DNA from: Euryarchaeota archaeon UBA130
Lineage (GTDB): Archaea > Thermoplasmatota > Poseidoniia > Poseidoniales > Thalassarchaeaceae
Length of the DNA: 49,294 nt
Assembly: GCA_002505775.1 (NCBI GenBank)
Contig: DAVY01000013.1
Location: forward strand, 1 to 49,294
Direction: 5' to 3'
Shown here: piece after piece, positions 1-7,743 of the stretch
Layout: each line of letters starts with the position of its first letter
Position numbering within the stretch: the stretch's first letter is position 1
Translations under genes and position numbers: made by a program
Notes under the pieces: model-generated
What the model saw: the letters and a program-made list of their open reading frames with translations, nothing else
Database searches by the model: none
What the model was told of the DNA's origin: nothing

Positions 1-3
1 TGG

Positions 4-77
4 TGGACGCTGGGGGATTTGAACCCCCGGCCGCCTGGTTGCAAACCAGGCGCTCTTCCAAGCTGAGCTAAGCGCCC
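4..77 (-). tRNA. tRNA-Ala(TGC)
   Basis: The minus strand folds as a full cloverleaf starting GGGCGCT. The anticodon loop is TTTGCAA (anticodon TGC at 41-43) inside a CCTGG/CCAGG stem, and the T stem is GGGGG/CCCCC. The acceptor contains the G3-T70 pair that marks alanine tRNAs, and the discriminator is A. CCA is encoded in the DNA at 1-3. There is no intron. Confidence 0.96.
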
Positions 78-130
78 CTGACCCTCCGGGAGGGCTAGGG
101 GTTATTGAGGTCAACCGTTGTTGCGAAGCA

Positions 131-727
131 TCAGTTGTTACTAGATATTAGTCGCGGAAGGAGGATGAGTACGCCTACTAAGGACATCATTAATGCAAAT
201 TTCAGAAACTCATCGTTTTGTTTCTCTGACTCTGACTGATCTGAAGGCCCAGTTGGAAAATCCTGACTGTCTGAGTGGACATCCTCGGAGAAAGAGACCG
301 AGAAGTAGAACTCCTCCAATGTCCCATTAGCGTCTATCTGATGGCTCATTGACAGATTTGATGGGAGCAGTCCATTTGATGGGTCGAGTAGGAGTAGGCT
401 GGTGACCTTACATTCAGGGTTTACTCTTTCCCCTGTCTCGTTGAGTTCGCACTCCCCGCTTAGCCAAGGGGTTGAGATATCCTCCACACCCTGGAAGTCC
501 CCATCTCCCTCGACGTCGACAAGAACCCTGTGTGTCACATTCTCCCTCTTGTCGACATTGTAGAAGAAGAGGGAATCTGATGAGACAAGAATCCCGGGCG
601 AGATGCCATTTGGTGTGGGGCCGTCGTCCTTCAACAGAACCGTGTATTCCTTTGGTTCATGGGCCGATACGTGTGGCAGAGCAAGTATCATCAGGGATGC
701 TATCGCAATGACCGTGGTTCCGCGCAC
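131..727 (-). CDS. Exported, membrane-anchored protein with predicted N-terminal histidine after signal cleavage (paralogue of 4534-5064)
   Basis: This 198-residue protein belongs to no family I recognise. Residues 1-22 form a signal peptide ending V-S-A, so cleavage would leave His23 as the first residue. The body looks like beta strands (around DSLFFYNV, 51-58) and has two Cys (93, 106) that could form a disulfide. An E-D-V-H motif (His151) is followed by an acidic linker, a transmembrane helix at about 176-194 and a short tail. The protein at 4534-5064 shares the same plan: A-H start, FYNV strand, Cys pair, E-D-I-H and C-terminal helix. An N-terminal His plus a second His recalls copper histidine-brace proteins; that is inference. 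The start is GTG, since I found no in-frame ATG just upstream. It diverges from the propeller/Sco operon across a 53-bp gap. Confidence 0.8.
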   Translation of the reverse strand: MRGTTVIAIASLMILALPHVSAHEPKEYTVLLKDDGPTPNGISPGILVSSDSLFFYNVDKRENVTHRVLVDVEGDGDFQGVEDISTPWLSGECELNETGERVNPECKVTSLLLLDPSNGLLPSNLSMSHQIDANGTLEEFYFSVSFSEDVHSDSQDFPTGPSDQSESEKQNDEFLKFALMMSLVGVLILLPRLISSNN

Positions 728-780
728 GTGCCAGCGCGGGGGTGCGATGACTTCAACATGACCTGCTCCTTCCGAGACTC

Positions 781-2529
781 ATGAGCATGGAAAGGGCATT
801 AGTAGCCGGGGGTTTACTTGCTTGTATCGTAGTTGCAATTTCCACATCTTTCTTGTTGTTCGATGACGAACTGGATACTGCCGTTGGTTCTGATTCCTTG
901 ATCGATCCCCTGATCCAGACGGACGATCATGACCACAGGAACGCGAGCCAGCATATCTTGTACACTGAGAACATAGTTCCAATCAGTTACAATCCCCTGA
1001 CTGCCCCCGGTAATGCAGAGGTCCAGGTGGCTGATTCACCCGATGGCAGGACATACGCATACATAGCCGGGTGGTCTGAAATGCACATAGTAGATGTTAC
1101 TAATCCGGGCAATACCACCGTAACGGGAGTATACTATGACCCCAATACCCAAGTTTTGGATGTGAAGTATCTCCAATACAATGCCAGAGAGTACGTGATT
1201 GTGCAGAATCAATTGGTCGACCCAGGAGCTGCCGACCCCAATGTAGGATCGTGGGAAGATCCGGCACAAGTGACAGTCACGCTAGTCGATGTTACGGACA
1301 AAACCAATCCTAGCTGGGTCGACTCTTGGTATGATGCTGACCATCCTAGTGGCCCCCACAACCTCTACACTCACATGATAGATAACGAATGGTATATCTT
1401 TGTAGCAAACCCAGATTACGAACAATGCGATGTTGGACAGGGAGACGCATGTGGGGGAATCACCGTCGCCCATCTCAACTTCGCGGGATATGGTGACCTT
1501 CCTAGAATCGTGAAAGTTGGGGAGGCGGAAGTAAGCTGGGAGTCTACTCTTGGAGGATGGATATACATTCATGACATGACGGTTCAAACCTGGCCAGGCG
1601 AGGACTCCAATGACCCGAGGTTTGGAAGGACATTTGTCTATGGTGCATACTGGGAGGCCGGTCTGAGGATTTTTGACGTATCTGACGTCCCCCATCCAGG
1701 AAACGATATGGCCGAATATCTCGCCATTGCCGCTGCCTGCAGAGGCTCTTTTGGCACTCAGCTAGGTTGTAATTGGAGGGCACCTGAAGTGGGTCAATGG
1801 ATGGAATTCGAGGATTTCGATGGCGATGGTGAGATTGACTGCGGATGCACCAGTAACGAGAACGGTGGCCGAGCATCATACATCCACTATGCGGAGCCTA
1901 TTGATGAGATGGTGGATGCGAGCCACTTGGGATACACAGCTGGAAAGAGGCACCTAACCATTGTCGCTACCGAGGTACTGAGCACGAGTGTTGGGACCGG
2001 GATGAGTTATCTCTTAGACACCACGTCATATGAGATGAACAATGGAAATTTCAGATTCCTGCCTGAACTTATCCATGGTTGGGAAATTCCCTTTGCGATG
2101 GATCACCACATACCAGAAGGAGAGGAATGGTTACTTTTCAGCCCCCATAATGCGGACACCCAAATTTTCCAAACGGGCCTGCCCGGGCTTCCTGACAATA
2201 GTTTCGGAGGGGCATGGGATGGCAGGATTTACCTGAGTAGTTATCATGCTGGCCTTTGGATAATTGATATAGAGACCCTAATGGTCGAAGGACTGACTGG
2301 AAGCAACAAGACTGATGCACATAGTCTGTCTACTATAGGTTACCACCTTCCCCATGGCGCCGATGGAACCCCTCTGGATAGTTCGTTCTATGACTTCGGA
2401 TGGACGCCTTTCCTCTGGGCGGCTGAATATCACAACGGGTATACTTACCTCTCGTGCATCACGAGTGGATTGTATATCGTACAGCTAGACCTAGATGTCC
2501 CGTATAGTTCGGTTTCTTCGGCCCCGTAG
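781..2529 (+). CDS. Exported LVIVD-type beta-propeller protein
   Basis: This 582-residue protein has an N-terminal hydrophobic anchor or signal (about 6-27) and then repeated blades with the signature [LI]-x-[IV]-V/I-D-V, for example MHIVDVTNP, LRIFDVSDV, LWIIDIE and LYIVQLD. This matches the LVIVD-repeat family of bacterial and archaeal surface propellers. Conserved histidine motifs are shared with the next gene: G-P-H-N, I-H-D, S-P-H-N and Y-H-A-G-[LV]-W. There are several Cys, as expected outside the cell. The enzymatic role is unknown. It is first in a plus-strand operon with 2558-4537, 4534-5064 and two Sco proteins, so a copper-dependent oxidoreductase is a reasonable guess but not shown. 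Confidence 0.82.
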   Translation: MSMERALVAGGLLACIVVAISTSFLLFDDELDTAVGSDSLIDPLIQTDDHDHRNASQHILYTENIVPISYNPLTAPGNAEVQVADSPDGRTYAYIAGWSEMHIVDVTNPGNTTVTGVYYDPNTQVLDVKYLQYNAREYVIVQNQLVDPGAADPNVGSWEDPAQVTVTLVDVTDKTNPSWVDSWYDADHPSGPHNLYTHMIDNEWYIFVANPDYEQCDVGQGDACGGITVAHLNFAGYGDLPRIVKVGEAEVSWESTLGGWIYIHDMTVQTWPGEDSNDPRFGRTFVYGAYWEAGLRIFDVSDVPHPGNDMAEYLAIAAACRGSFGTQLGCNWRAPEVGQWMEFEDFDGDGEIDCGCTSNENGGRASYIHYAEPIDEMVDASHLGYTAGKRHLTIVATEVLSTSVGTGMSYLLDTTSYEMNNGNFRFLPELIHGWEIPFAMDHHIPEGEEWLLFSPHNADTQIFQTGLPGLPDNSFGGAWDGRIYLSSYHAGLWIIDIETLMVEGLTGSNKTDAHSLSTIGYHLPHGADGTPLDSSFYDFGWTPFLWAAEYHNGYTYLSCITSGLYIVQLDLDVPYSSVSSAP

Positions 2530-2557
2530 GGGCCGATCGCCATAGGGGGAATTTGAT

Positions 2558-4537
2558 ATGTCTCCTTTGTCCCGCAGGCCCATGCCTCTACGTCCCGTAT
2601 GGATATTGACAGCTCTGATGATACTAGCCCCTCTCTCGGGATGCCTGTCATTCTCCGATGGTTCTGGGGGGGATAATGATGGAGGGTATTCGTGGATAGA
2701 CCCTGTCACGGAGATAGAGGATGGTAATCACTCACACAACGATCTGCTTGCGCACCGACTTTCCACTCCCAATGCGATGCTGATAGACTATCACAATCTA
2801 AATTGTGATGGCAATGTAAAGCCACCGGCTGACTTGGACAATGTCGCTGGAAGACCGTGCTTCGAGGAATTCAAGAATGTTGGACCGACTCCTGGGGATA
2901 ACTCAGAGATAGCCATCGAGGGTAACTTCCTAGACGACTGTGAGATTTATGGGGATGGCACCGGAGGTTGCTTCGCTTACGTCTCATCATACAATCAATT
3001 CGAAATCCTCGACATCAGCAAGCCAAACGAGATCAGGCTTCTTTCGACATACTATGCGGAGATTGCTAGGATGATTGACATCAAAGTAACAGCTGACAAC
3101 AACTGGGTTTTGGTAAATCACGAGCTAACGAATTCTGAGTTGGACCCCATACCCAATGACGATGACGCCAACAGCGGGGCTAATAGATTGGACCTAATAT
3201 ACGTCGGGGACAAGACAAGCCCCATCAAGGTCGCAGAATGGGATAACCCACCTGCAGGATTCCATAACCAGGATTTGCATGTTTATTGCGACTGGACCCC
3301 TGCAAATCCGACAGCATTGTGGCAAGACGACTGTCACCTTTTCCTCTTCGGTGCCGATCCCTATCCTGAGATGGTAGAGGGGTCAAGCGGGACTTTCTAC
3401 AAAGGTACACAGATTTTCTACGCCCTAATCGACTTCGCAGGCCTGAACCCAACAAACAACGAAGAGCAACAGAACGCTAGTAGAGAGATTATTCGTTGGG
3501 GAGGGTACACGCCTGAACCTCAAACGACCTGTGGGGGATCCATCTTCAATCATGACAATGTATTCTTCATCCACCCAATTACAAAACAAAAGATGTTGGC
3601 TGTTTCATACTGGGGAGCTGGCCTGAGGCTAGTCGACGTCTCCGAGCCACCCCAAATTGCTGACCCGCTAGGGATTTCATGGCCACCAGAAACTGGAAGG
3701 TGGCTTGGATGTCCAACTGACGACTCAGGATGGTATGGCCCCGAGGGAGGCGGGCATGCGAACATGGCACCAGAAGTATGGCTGGATGCAAACGATGGGA
3801 ATGACAACATCCATTACGCAGTACCTCAAGACAACCTGATATGCTCTGGAATAAGCGAGTATGATCCAGTTGAAACATGGCCAGAGCAATGTGGAATAGG
3901 GCCTTCCGATGCTACATATGGCGTCAATTGGAGGCACTACACGTACATCGCCCCTGAGTACGGTTCCAATACCAACCACACCGGATATTTATGGACAATC
4001 GACACAACTGACCCAGCACAGCCCTTCCTTGTCTCCAAGTGGAAGCTACCCGGAGAGAGTACCCTTCCAGACGGTACCTCACATCCTCATCACTACATAC
4101 CCGGAGGTTATATTTTCAGCCCACACAATGGCGATACTGGTCTGAGTGGGCACGTTTATTGGACCCACTACCATGCTGGAGTGTGGATTACAGATCATGG
4201 CCACATCTGGGACGAGTTAGTCTGGGAAAATGGCGTTCCAGAGCCAGAGCGAGGTTTCCAGGCAATCTCTGAATTGGCACCATCGCACACCTTGGGATAC
4301 TACTTGCCAGCAGGCCCATATTGGATCGACGACCCAGCAACTGAGCTGGGCTATGACATGGCTGACTGTTGGGCTTCTTGCATGATTCCTTTTGATTGGG
4401 GGCTTCAATACGATCCACGTGGTTTCGTCTTCATCTCCGAGATGGTTTCAGGCGTTTATGTGGTTCAGTTCGATGAGGATTACGACGCTAGATATGATTA
4501 TCCACCACTGTGGACAGCGGAGGCAAGTGACCAATGA
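2558..4537 (+). CDS. LVIVD-type beta-propeller lipoprotein, paralogue of the preceding gene
   Basis: This 659-residue protein has a signal peptide ending in a lipobox (L-S-G-C, Cys at about 29), so it is probably lipid-anchored outside the membrane. The propeller blades resemble those of the gene before it: LRLVDVSEPP, VWITD and VYVVQFDED. The shared histidine motifs F-H-N, N-H-D, S-P-H-N and Y-H-A-G-V-W lie in the same order. A Gly/Asp-rich spacer follows the lipobox. A GGGGGA purine run lies about 9 bases before the ATG. The gap to the upstream gene is 28 bp, and the stop overlaps the next start (ATGA). Its function is unknown. Duplication within one operon suggests a two-component propeller assembly or two substrate variants. 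Confidence 0.82.
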   Translation: MSPLSRRPMPLRPVWILTALMILAPLSGCLSFSDGSGGDNDGGYSWIDPVTEIEDGNHSHNDLLAHRLSTPNAMLIDYHNLNCDGNVKPPADLDNVAGRPCFEEFKNVGPTPGDNSEIAIEGNFLDDCEIYGDGTGGCFAYVSSYNQFEILDISKPNEIRLLSTYYAEIARMIDIKVTADNNWVLVNHELTNSELDPIPNDDDANSGANRLDLIYVGDKTSPIKVAEWDNPPAGFHNQDLHVYCDWTPANPTALWQDDCHLFLFGADPYPEMVEGSSGTFYKGTQIFYALIDFAGLNPTNNEEQQNASREIIRWGGYTPEPQTTCGGSIFNHDNVFFIHPITKQKMLAVSYWGAGLRLVDVSEPPQIADPLGISWPPETGRWLGCPTDDSGWYGPEGGGHANMAPEVWLDANDGNDNIHYAVPQDNLICSGISEYDPVETWPEQCGIGPSDATYGVNWRHYTYIAPEYGSNTNHTGYLWTIDTTDPAQPFLVSKWKLPGESTLPDGTSHPHHYIPGGYIFSPHNGDTGLSGHVYWTHYHAGVWITDHGHIWDELVWENGVPEPERGFQAISELAPSHTLGYYLPAGPYWIDDPATELGYDMADCWASCMIPFDWGLQYDPRGFVFISEMVSGVYVVQFDEDYDARYDYPPLWTAEASDQ

Positions 4538-5064
4538 GGATGTCTCGAGAAGGAACAGTCGCATTTCTTCTGGTGATTGTACTAATATCGCCCACAGCTT
4601 CTGCCCATGGTGCTAACTCTTTCGCGTTCATAATGCGAGAGGGATCGATTCAACCTGGATCTGCTGAAGTGGTACAAAATGACACGTTAATATTCTACAA
4701 TGTAGCAAGTCAAAATAGGACTGTTATCCTAGACGGCGACTCCGATGGCACTATTGAGTATGAATGCATCACATCCAGTATGAACTCGTCGAGTACAGAG
4801 GATGAGTGCAGGCTATGGCTCGATCCTCAAAACTGGTCTGCTGGATACTATCAAATCGAGATTTTCTCAAATTCAAGTCTGTGGAATGTACTCAATTTTA
4901 CTTTATTGGAGGACATCCACAATGAGTCTGGCCCCCCTCCTGGATACTCTTTCGGAGGGGTCGAAGATGGTGGAAAATCCGAAACAACCGCGACCTCATA
5001 CATGGCCCCACTAGGGTTGATTGCGGTTATCGGAATCTTAGCCCTAGTCAACAGGAGGAAATGA
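4534..5064 (+). CDS. Exported, membrane-anchored protein with predicted N-terminal histidine after signal cleavage (paralogue of 131-727)
   Basis: This 176-residue protein has a signal peptide at 1-24 ending A-S-A before His25. It contains an FYNV strand, an Asp-rich turn (DGDSDG), Cys78 and Cys92 as a likely disulfide, the E-D-I-H motif (His129), a Pro/Gly/Ser linker and a C-terminal helix at about 157-172 followed by basic residues. It aligns by eye along its whole length with 131-727. I cannot assign a known family; the two conserved histidines could bind copper. It overlaps the upstream propeller gene by four bases (ATGA) and lies one base before the first Sco gene, so it is firmly in that operon. 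An alternative start is Met3. Confidence 0.82.
   Translation: MRMSREGTVAFLLVIVLISPTASAHGANSFAFIMREGSIQPGSAEVVQNDTLIFYNVASQNRTVILDGDSDGTIEYECITSSMNSSSTEDECRLWLDPQNWSAGYYQIEIFSNSSLWNVLNFTLLEDIHNESGPPPGYSFGGVEDGGKSETTATSYMAPLGLIAVIGILALVNRRK
5053..5058 (+). promoter_or_regulatory. Shine-Dalgarno site for the first Sco gene
   Basis: AGGAGG lies inside the 3' end of the upstream gene, seven bases before the ATG at 5066. It favours that ATG over the out-of-frame ATG at 5061 and indicates translation from a polycistronic mRNA. Confidence 0.6.
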
Positions 5065-5065
5065 T

Positions 5066-5797
5066 ATGAAAAAGGAAATTGCTCTTTTTCTAGTGTTGAC
5101 TTTGCTGGTACCAGGTTGCATGGGGGATTCTGAACCCGATGTATTCTATGGAGAAGACATTAGCCCCCCAGTTCCAGTCAGCGATTTCATACTTACAGAT
5201 CAAAATGGAGATCCTTTCCAACTCTCTGAGTTTGAGGGAAAGGTAGTTGTGGTCACGTTCCTATTCACGAGGTGTCCAGACATCTGCCCAATAGTAAGTG
5301 CGAATCTCGACTATCTTTCCAACATGCTCGGGGATGACTATGGAGAATCAGTGGAGATACTAACGATAACAGTTGACCCATGGACAGACAATAGCTCTGT
5401 ATTGCACAATTACAGTGAACAGAGGGGGCTTCATTGGCCCCATCTCACCGGTTCTGTGGAAGACCTAGAGGGAGTTTGGCTAGAGTTCGATGTAGGACTC
5501 CAGACATACTCCATCGATTCAGATGGAGATGGGGTTTCGGATGGATTCGATACATGCCTGGAAACCCCTGAAGGTGAAGAAGTGGATAATAATGGATGTG
5601 GACTCGAAACACAGCAGGAAGATGATGGAGGGGATGTTACTGTGAAACATCATCCACTAGACTACTGGGTCGATCACACGACTGGGACCATCATATTGGA
5701 TAAGCAACTTAGGCAGAGAGTTTGGTGGGGAGACACCGACTGGAATGTGGAGCTTGCAATGGAGGACATCAAGATTCTAATTTCGGAGGAGGAGTGA
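5066..5797 (+). CDS. Sco1/SenC-type copper chaperone lipoprotein with inserted TSP3-like calcium repeat
   Basis: This 243-residue protein has a lipobox (V-P-G-C, Cys18), so it is probably membrane-anchored outside the cell. It has the thioredoxin-like Sco core with the copper motif C-P-D-I-C (Cys70, Cys74) and the third ligand His204 in V-D-H-T-T-G. Sco proteins deliver copper to cytochrome oxidase CuA and to some other exported copper enzymes. Unusually, residues about 151-190 between the Cys pair and the His hold a DxDGDGxxD-type segment with two Cys, resembling a thrombospondin type 3 calcium repeat. It is followed after two bases by a second Sco gene. No cytochrome oxidase subunit is in the window, so the client may be the neighbouring propellers. 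Confidence 0.9.
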   Translation: MKKEIALFLVLTLLVPGCMGDSEPDVFYGEDISPPVPVSDFILTDQNGDPFQLSEFEGKVVVVTFLFTRCPDICPIVSANLDYLSNMLGDDYGESVEILTITVDPWTDNSSVLHNYSEQRGLHWPHLTGSVEDLEGVWLEFDVGLQTYSIDSDGDGVSDGFDTCLETPEGEEVDNNGCGLETQQEDDGGDVTVKHHPLDYWVDHTTGTIILDKQLRQRVWWGDTDWNVELAMEDIKILISEEE

Positions 5798-5799
5798 GG

Positions 5800-6894
5800 A
5801 TGAGAGCGAGTGTTTTCCTCGTTGGGTTCCTGCTCATCTCATCTGGGTGTCTAGGGCAGGGAGATGACTTAGAGTTCCTTGGGATAGAGTACAGAGACCC
5901 TCCGGAAGCACCCGATTTCACACTATTTGATCAGAATGGAGATGTCTTTGAGCTGAGTGATCACGAAGGCAAGGTAATCGTGGTAGCCTTTGTATACACA
6001 TCTTGCCCCGATATCTGCTTGATAATCTCCTCAAACCTAGATTATGTTTACGACAATCTAGGATACAGATCTGAGGAGGTACTCATTTTGTCTGTGACTA
6101 TTGATCCTGCTAGAGACACCATAAATCACTTATCGGAATGGACTGAAAATAGGGGCTATGAATGGCCTCACCTTACAGGACCTGCATCTGAGCTCCAGCG
6201 GATATACCGTTCTTGGAACGTAATCATCGACAACGAGCATATCGAGGCAAGCCAGCCCCCAGAGGAGAGCCTGAATCGTTTGGTGGTCCTCTATCCTGAT
6301 AACACCAGCTCAGTAATCGACAGAGGGGGCTTCGGGATGAATGGATCCGATTTCATTTCCGATTCGTTCAATGAATCGAGTCTGTCATTTGATATTAACG
6401 ATGGTCCGGTCAGTGAGGGGACTATTGGAGAGTGGAGTACAGATGGTAATTGGACTTGGGTCCTACATTCTTGGGATTCGATTAATGAGAGTTGGATTCA
6501 GTCAAAATCCCCGAGCTCATCGATTGAGATCGAAAGTAGTACTCACCTTGCTTGGGTAGCCAGTGATGCTAATCTTAGCCTGGCACCACCGGGATTCGAT
6601 TGCAATGGTCATGGATGGGTCATGGGAACTGGAAGCAACGCTCATTGCATGTGTGATGAGGGATATGAGAGACCAGATGGTGATTGGCTTTCTTGCATGA
6701 TTGAAGGCTCTTCGAATCTGGGGAATGCCAGTACGACGGACCCGCATGATATATCCCTGGGAGAATATGAGGTTGGACATTCGACTACAACCTTCATTGT
6801 CGGGAAAGAGATGAGGAAGAGGGTGGCTTATTCCGGAATACACTGGGATGCTGATGATTTCCTCCAAGACGTGATTACCTTGGTTGATGAATGA
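5800..6894 (+). CDS. Sco1/SenC-type lipoprotein with a long insert containing an EGF-like Cys cluster
   Basis: The ATG at 5800 follows the previous stop by two bases and begins a lipoprotein signal (I-S-S-G-C, Cys17); an upstream in-frame ATG at 5722 would sit inside the previous gene. The Sco core carries C-P-D-I-C (Cys69, Cys73), and the third ligand would be His327 in V-G-H-S-T. Between them lies an insert of about 150 residues, far longer than normal for Sco proteins (the whole protein is 364 residues). It ends in a cluster of Cys268, 283, 285 and 299 with the C-M-C-D-E-G-Y pattern of EGF-like modules. It is probably a paralogue of the preceding gene with a different insert at the same place. 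Confidence 0.88.
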   Translation: MRASVFLVGFLLISSGCLGQGDDLEFLGIEYRDPPEAPDFTLFDQNGDVFELSDHEGKVIVVAFVYTSCPDICLIISSNLDYVYDNLGYRSEEVLILSVTIDPARDTINHLSEWTENRGYEWPHLTGPASELQRIYRSWNVIIDNEHIEASQPPEESLNRLVVLYPDNTSSVIDRGGFGMNGSDFISDSFNESSLSFDINDGPVSEGTIGEWSTDGNWTWVLHSWDSINESWIQSKSPSSSIEIESSTHLAWVASDANLSLAPPGFDCNGHGWVMGTGSNAHCMCDEGYERPDGDWLSCMIEGSSNLGNASTTDPHDISLGEYEVGHSTTTFIVGKEMRKRVAYSGIHWDADDFLQDVITLVDE

Positions 6895-6934
6895 TACGAG
6901 TAATCTGTATGTTTTCTCCACCCCTTCACTAATC

Positions 6935-6943
6935 AAATTATAT
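6935..6943 (+). promoter_or_regulatory. Probable TATA box of the 6966 gene
   Basis: AAATTATAT is centred about 27 bases before the ATG at 6966. Archaeal transcription starts about 25 bases downstream of the box, so the mRNA would begin at or one base before that ATG (leaderless). This supports 6966 over the in-frame ATG at 6942, which overlaps the box. Confidence 0.5.
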
Positions 6944-6965
6944 GCTATTGCCAGCTACTAGTAAC

Positions 6966-7739
6966 ATGGCGGGAGACAATGAGACTGCCAGGTCGCTATT
7001 CTTGGCGGCATTGATGGTCACAAGCGTCATGACTGGAATCTTGTTTTTTGACATTGAAAAGGAGGGGGTAAATGCGCCACCTCTGATTGAGTCTGATGTT
7101 CCTGATTCTTACATTATTGGCCAGGTTGTCATGATAAACATCACAATATCGGATGAGGAGCGAGGTGGACTTGCTGTATTAATTACCCTGAATGGCGAAG
7201 AAATTACGGAGGAATTGGACGAGGAAGGGACGGTTGGAATAGACGTATCCACGCTCGAGGTGGGACCACATGAGTTGGTTGCAGTCGCGACTGACAGCTT
7301 GGGCCAGGAGACAGTATGGAGGAAGGTTTTCTCCGTTAACTATCCAGAGGAAAGTGAAACACTAGTAGTCCTGGATGTTGATGCTTTTGAGATTCCAAAG
7401 GGTGAAACAGCTCCCATCACTGGATATGTGATTCATGACAGTATTGATTCTTGCTCACTAAGGTGGTCAACAGGCGACATAGCCCAATCCAGCCTAGGTC
7501 TACCTGTAGACGAAAACGGAACATTTGACTTGAGCCTCTCGAATGTTCAGGAGAATACCACCGTTTCCATCGGGGCGACTTGCGGGGTCTGGACGGAGTC
7601 ATCGATGACTGTCTATGCCTCCATCAATATAAAAGAGGACCAGGGAGCTACAAGGGGCTGCACTGATTCATCCGCAAACAACTACGATGAGAACGCAAAT
7701 GAAGACGATGGATCTTGTGAGTATGATTCTCAATCTTGA
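6966..7739 (+). CDS. Membrane-anchored surface protein with Ig-like region and GCTD/DDGSCEY motif
   Basis: This protein of about 257 residues has an N-terminal transmembrane segment (about 9-27 from the chosen Met) and then two beta-rich segments that look Ig-like. The C-terminus reads G-C-T-D, N-Y-D, then D-D-G-S-C-E-Y. That Cys-bracketed, Asn/Asp-rich motif is common in exported proteins of marine Bacteroidetes and marine archaea, where it may bind calcium. Here it occurs once, at the very end. The function is unknown. It probably has its own promoter and converges with pheS (four bases between stops). Confidence 0.72.
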   Translation: MAGDNETARSLFLAALMVTSVMTGILFFDIEKEGVNAPPLIESDVPDSYIIGQVVMINITISDEERGGLAVLITLNGEEITEELDEEGTVGIDVSTLEVGPHELVAVATDSLGQETVWRKVFSVNYPEESETLVVLDVDAFEIPKGETAPITGYVIHDSIDSCSLRWSTGDIAQSSLGLPVDENGTFDLSLSNVQENTTVSIGATCGVWTESSMTVYASINIKEDQGATRGCTDSSANNYDENANEDDGSCEYDSQS

Positions 7740-7743
7740 TAGC

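Noticed and set aside
131..727. Classical cupredoxin (blue copper) assignment for the His-start proteins
   Set aside because: The needed His-Cys-His-Met set is not present, and the two Cys look like a disulfide, so I left the fold unassigned.
5722..5799. Upstream start for the second Sco protein
   Set aside because: It overlaps the first Sco gene, and its residues lack a signal; the ATG at 5800 begins a proper lipoprotein signal.
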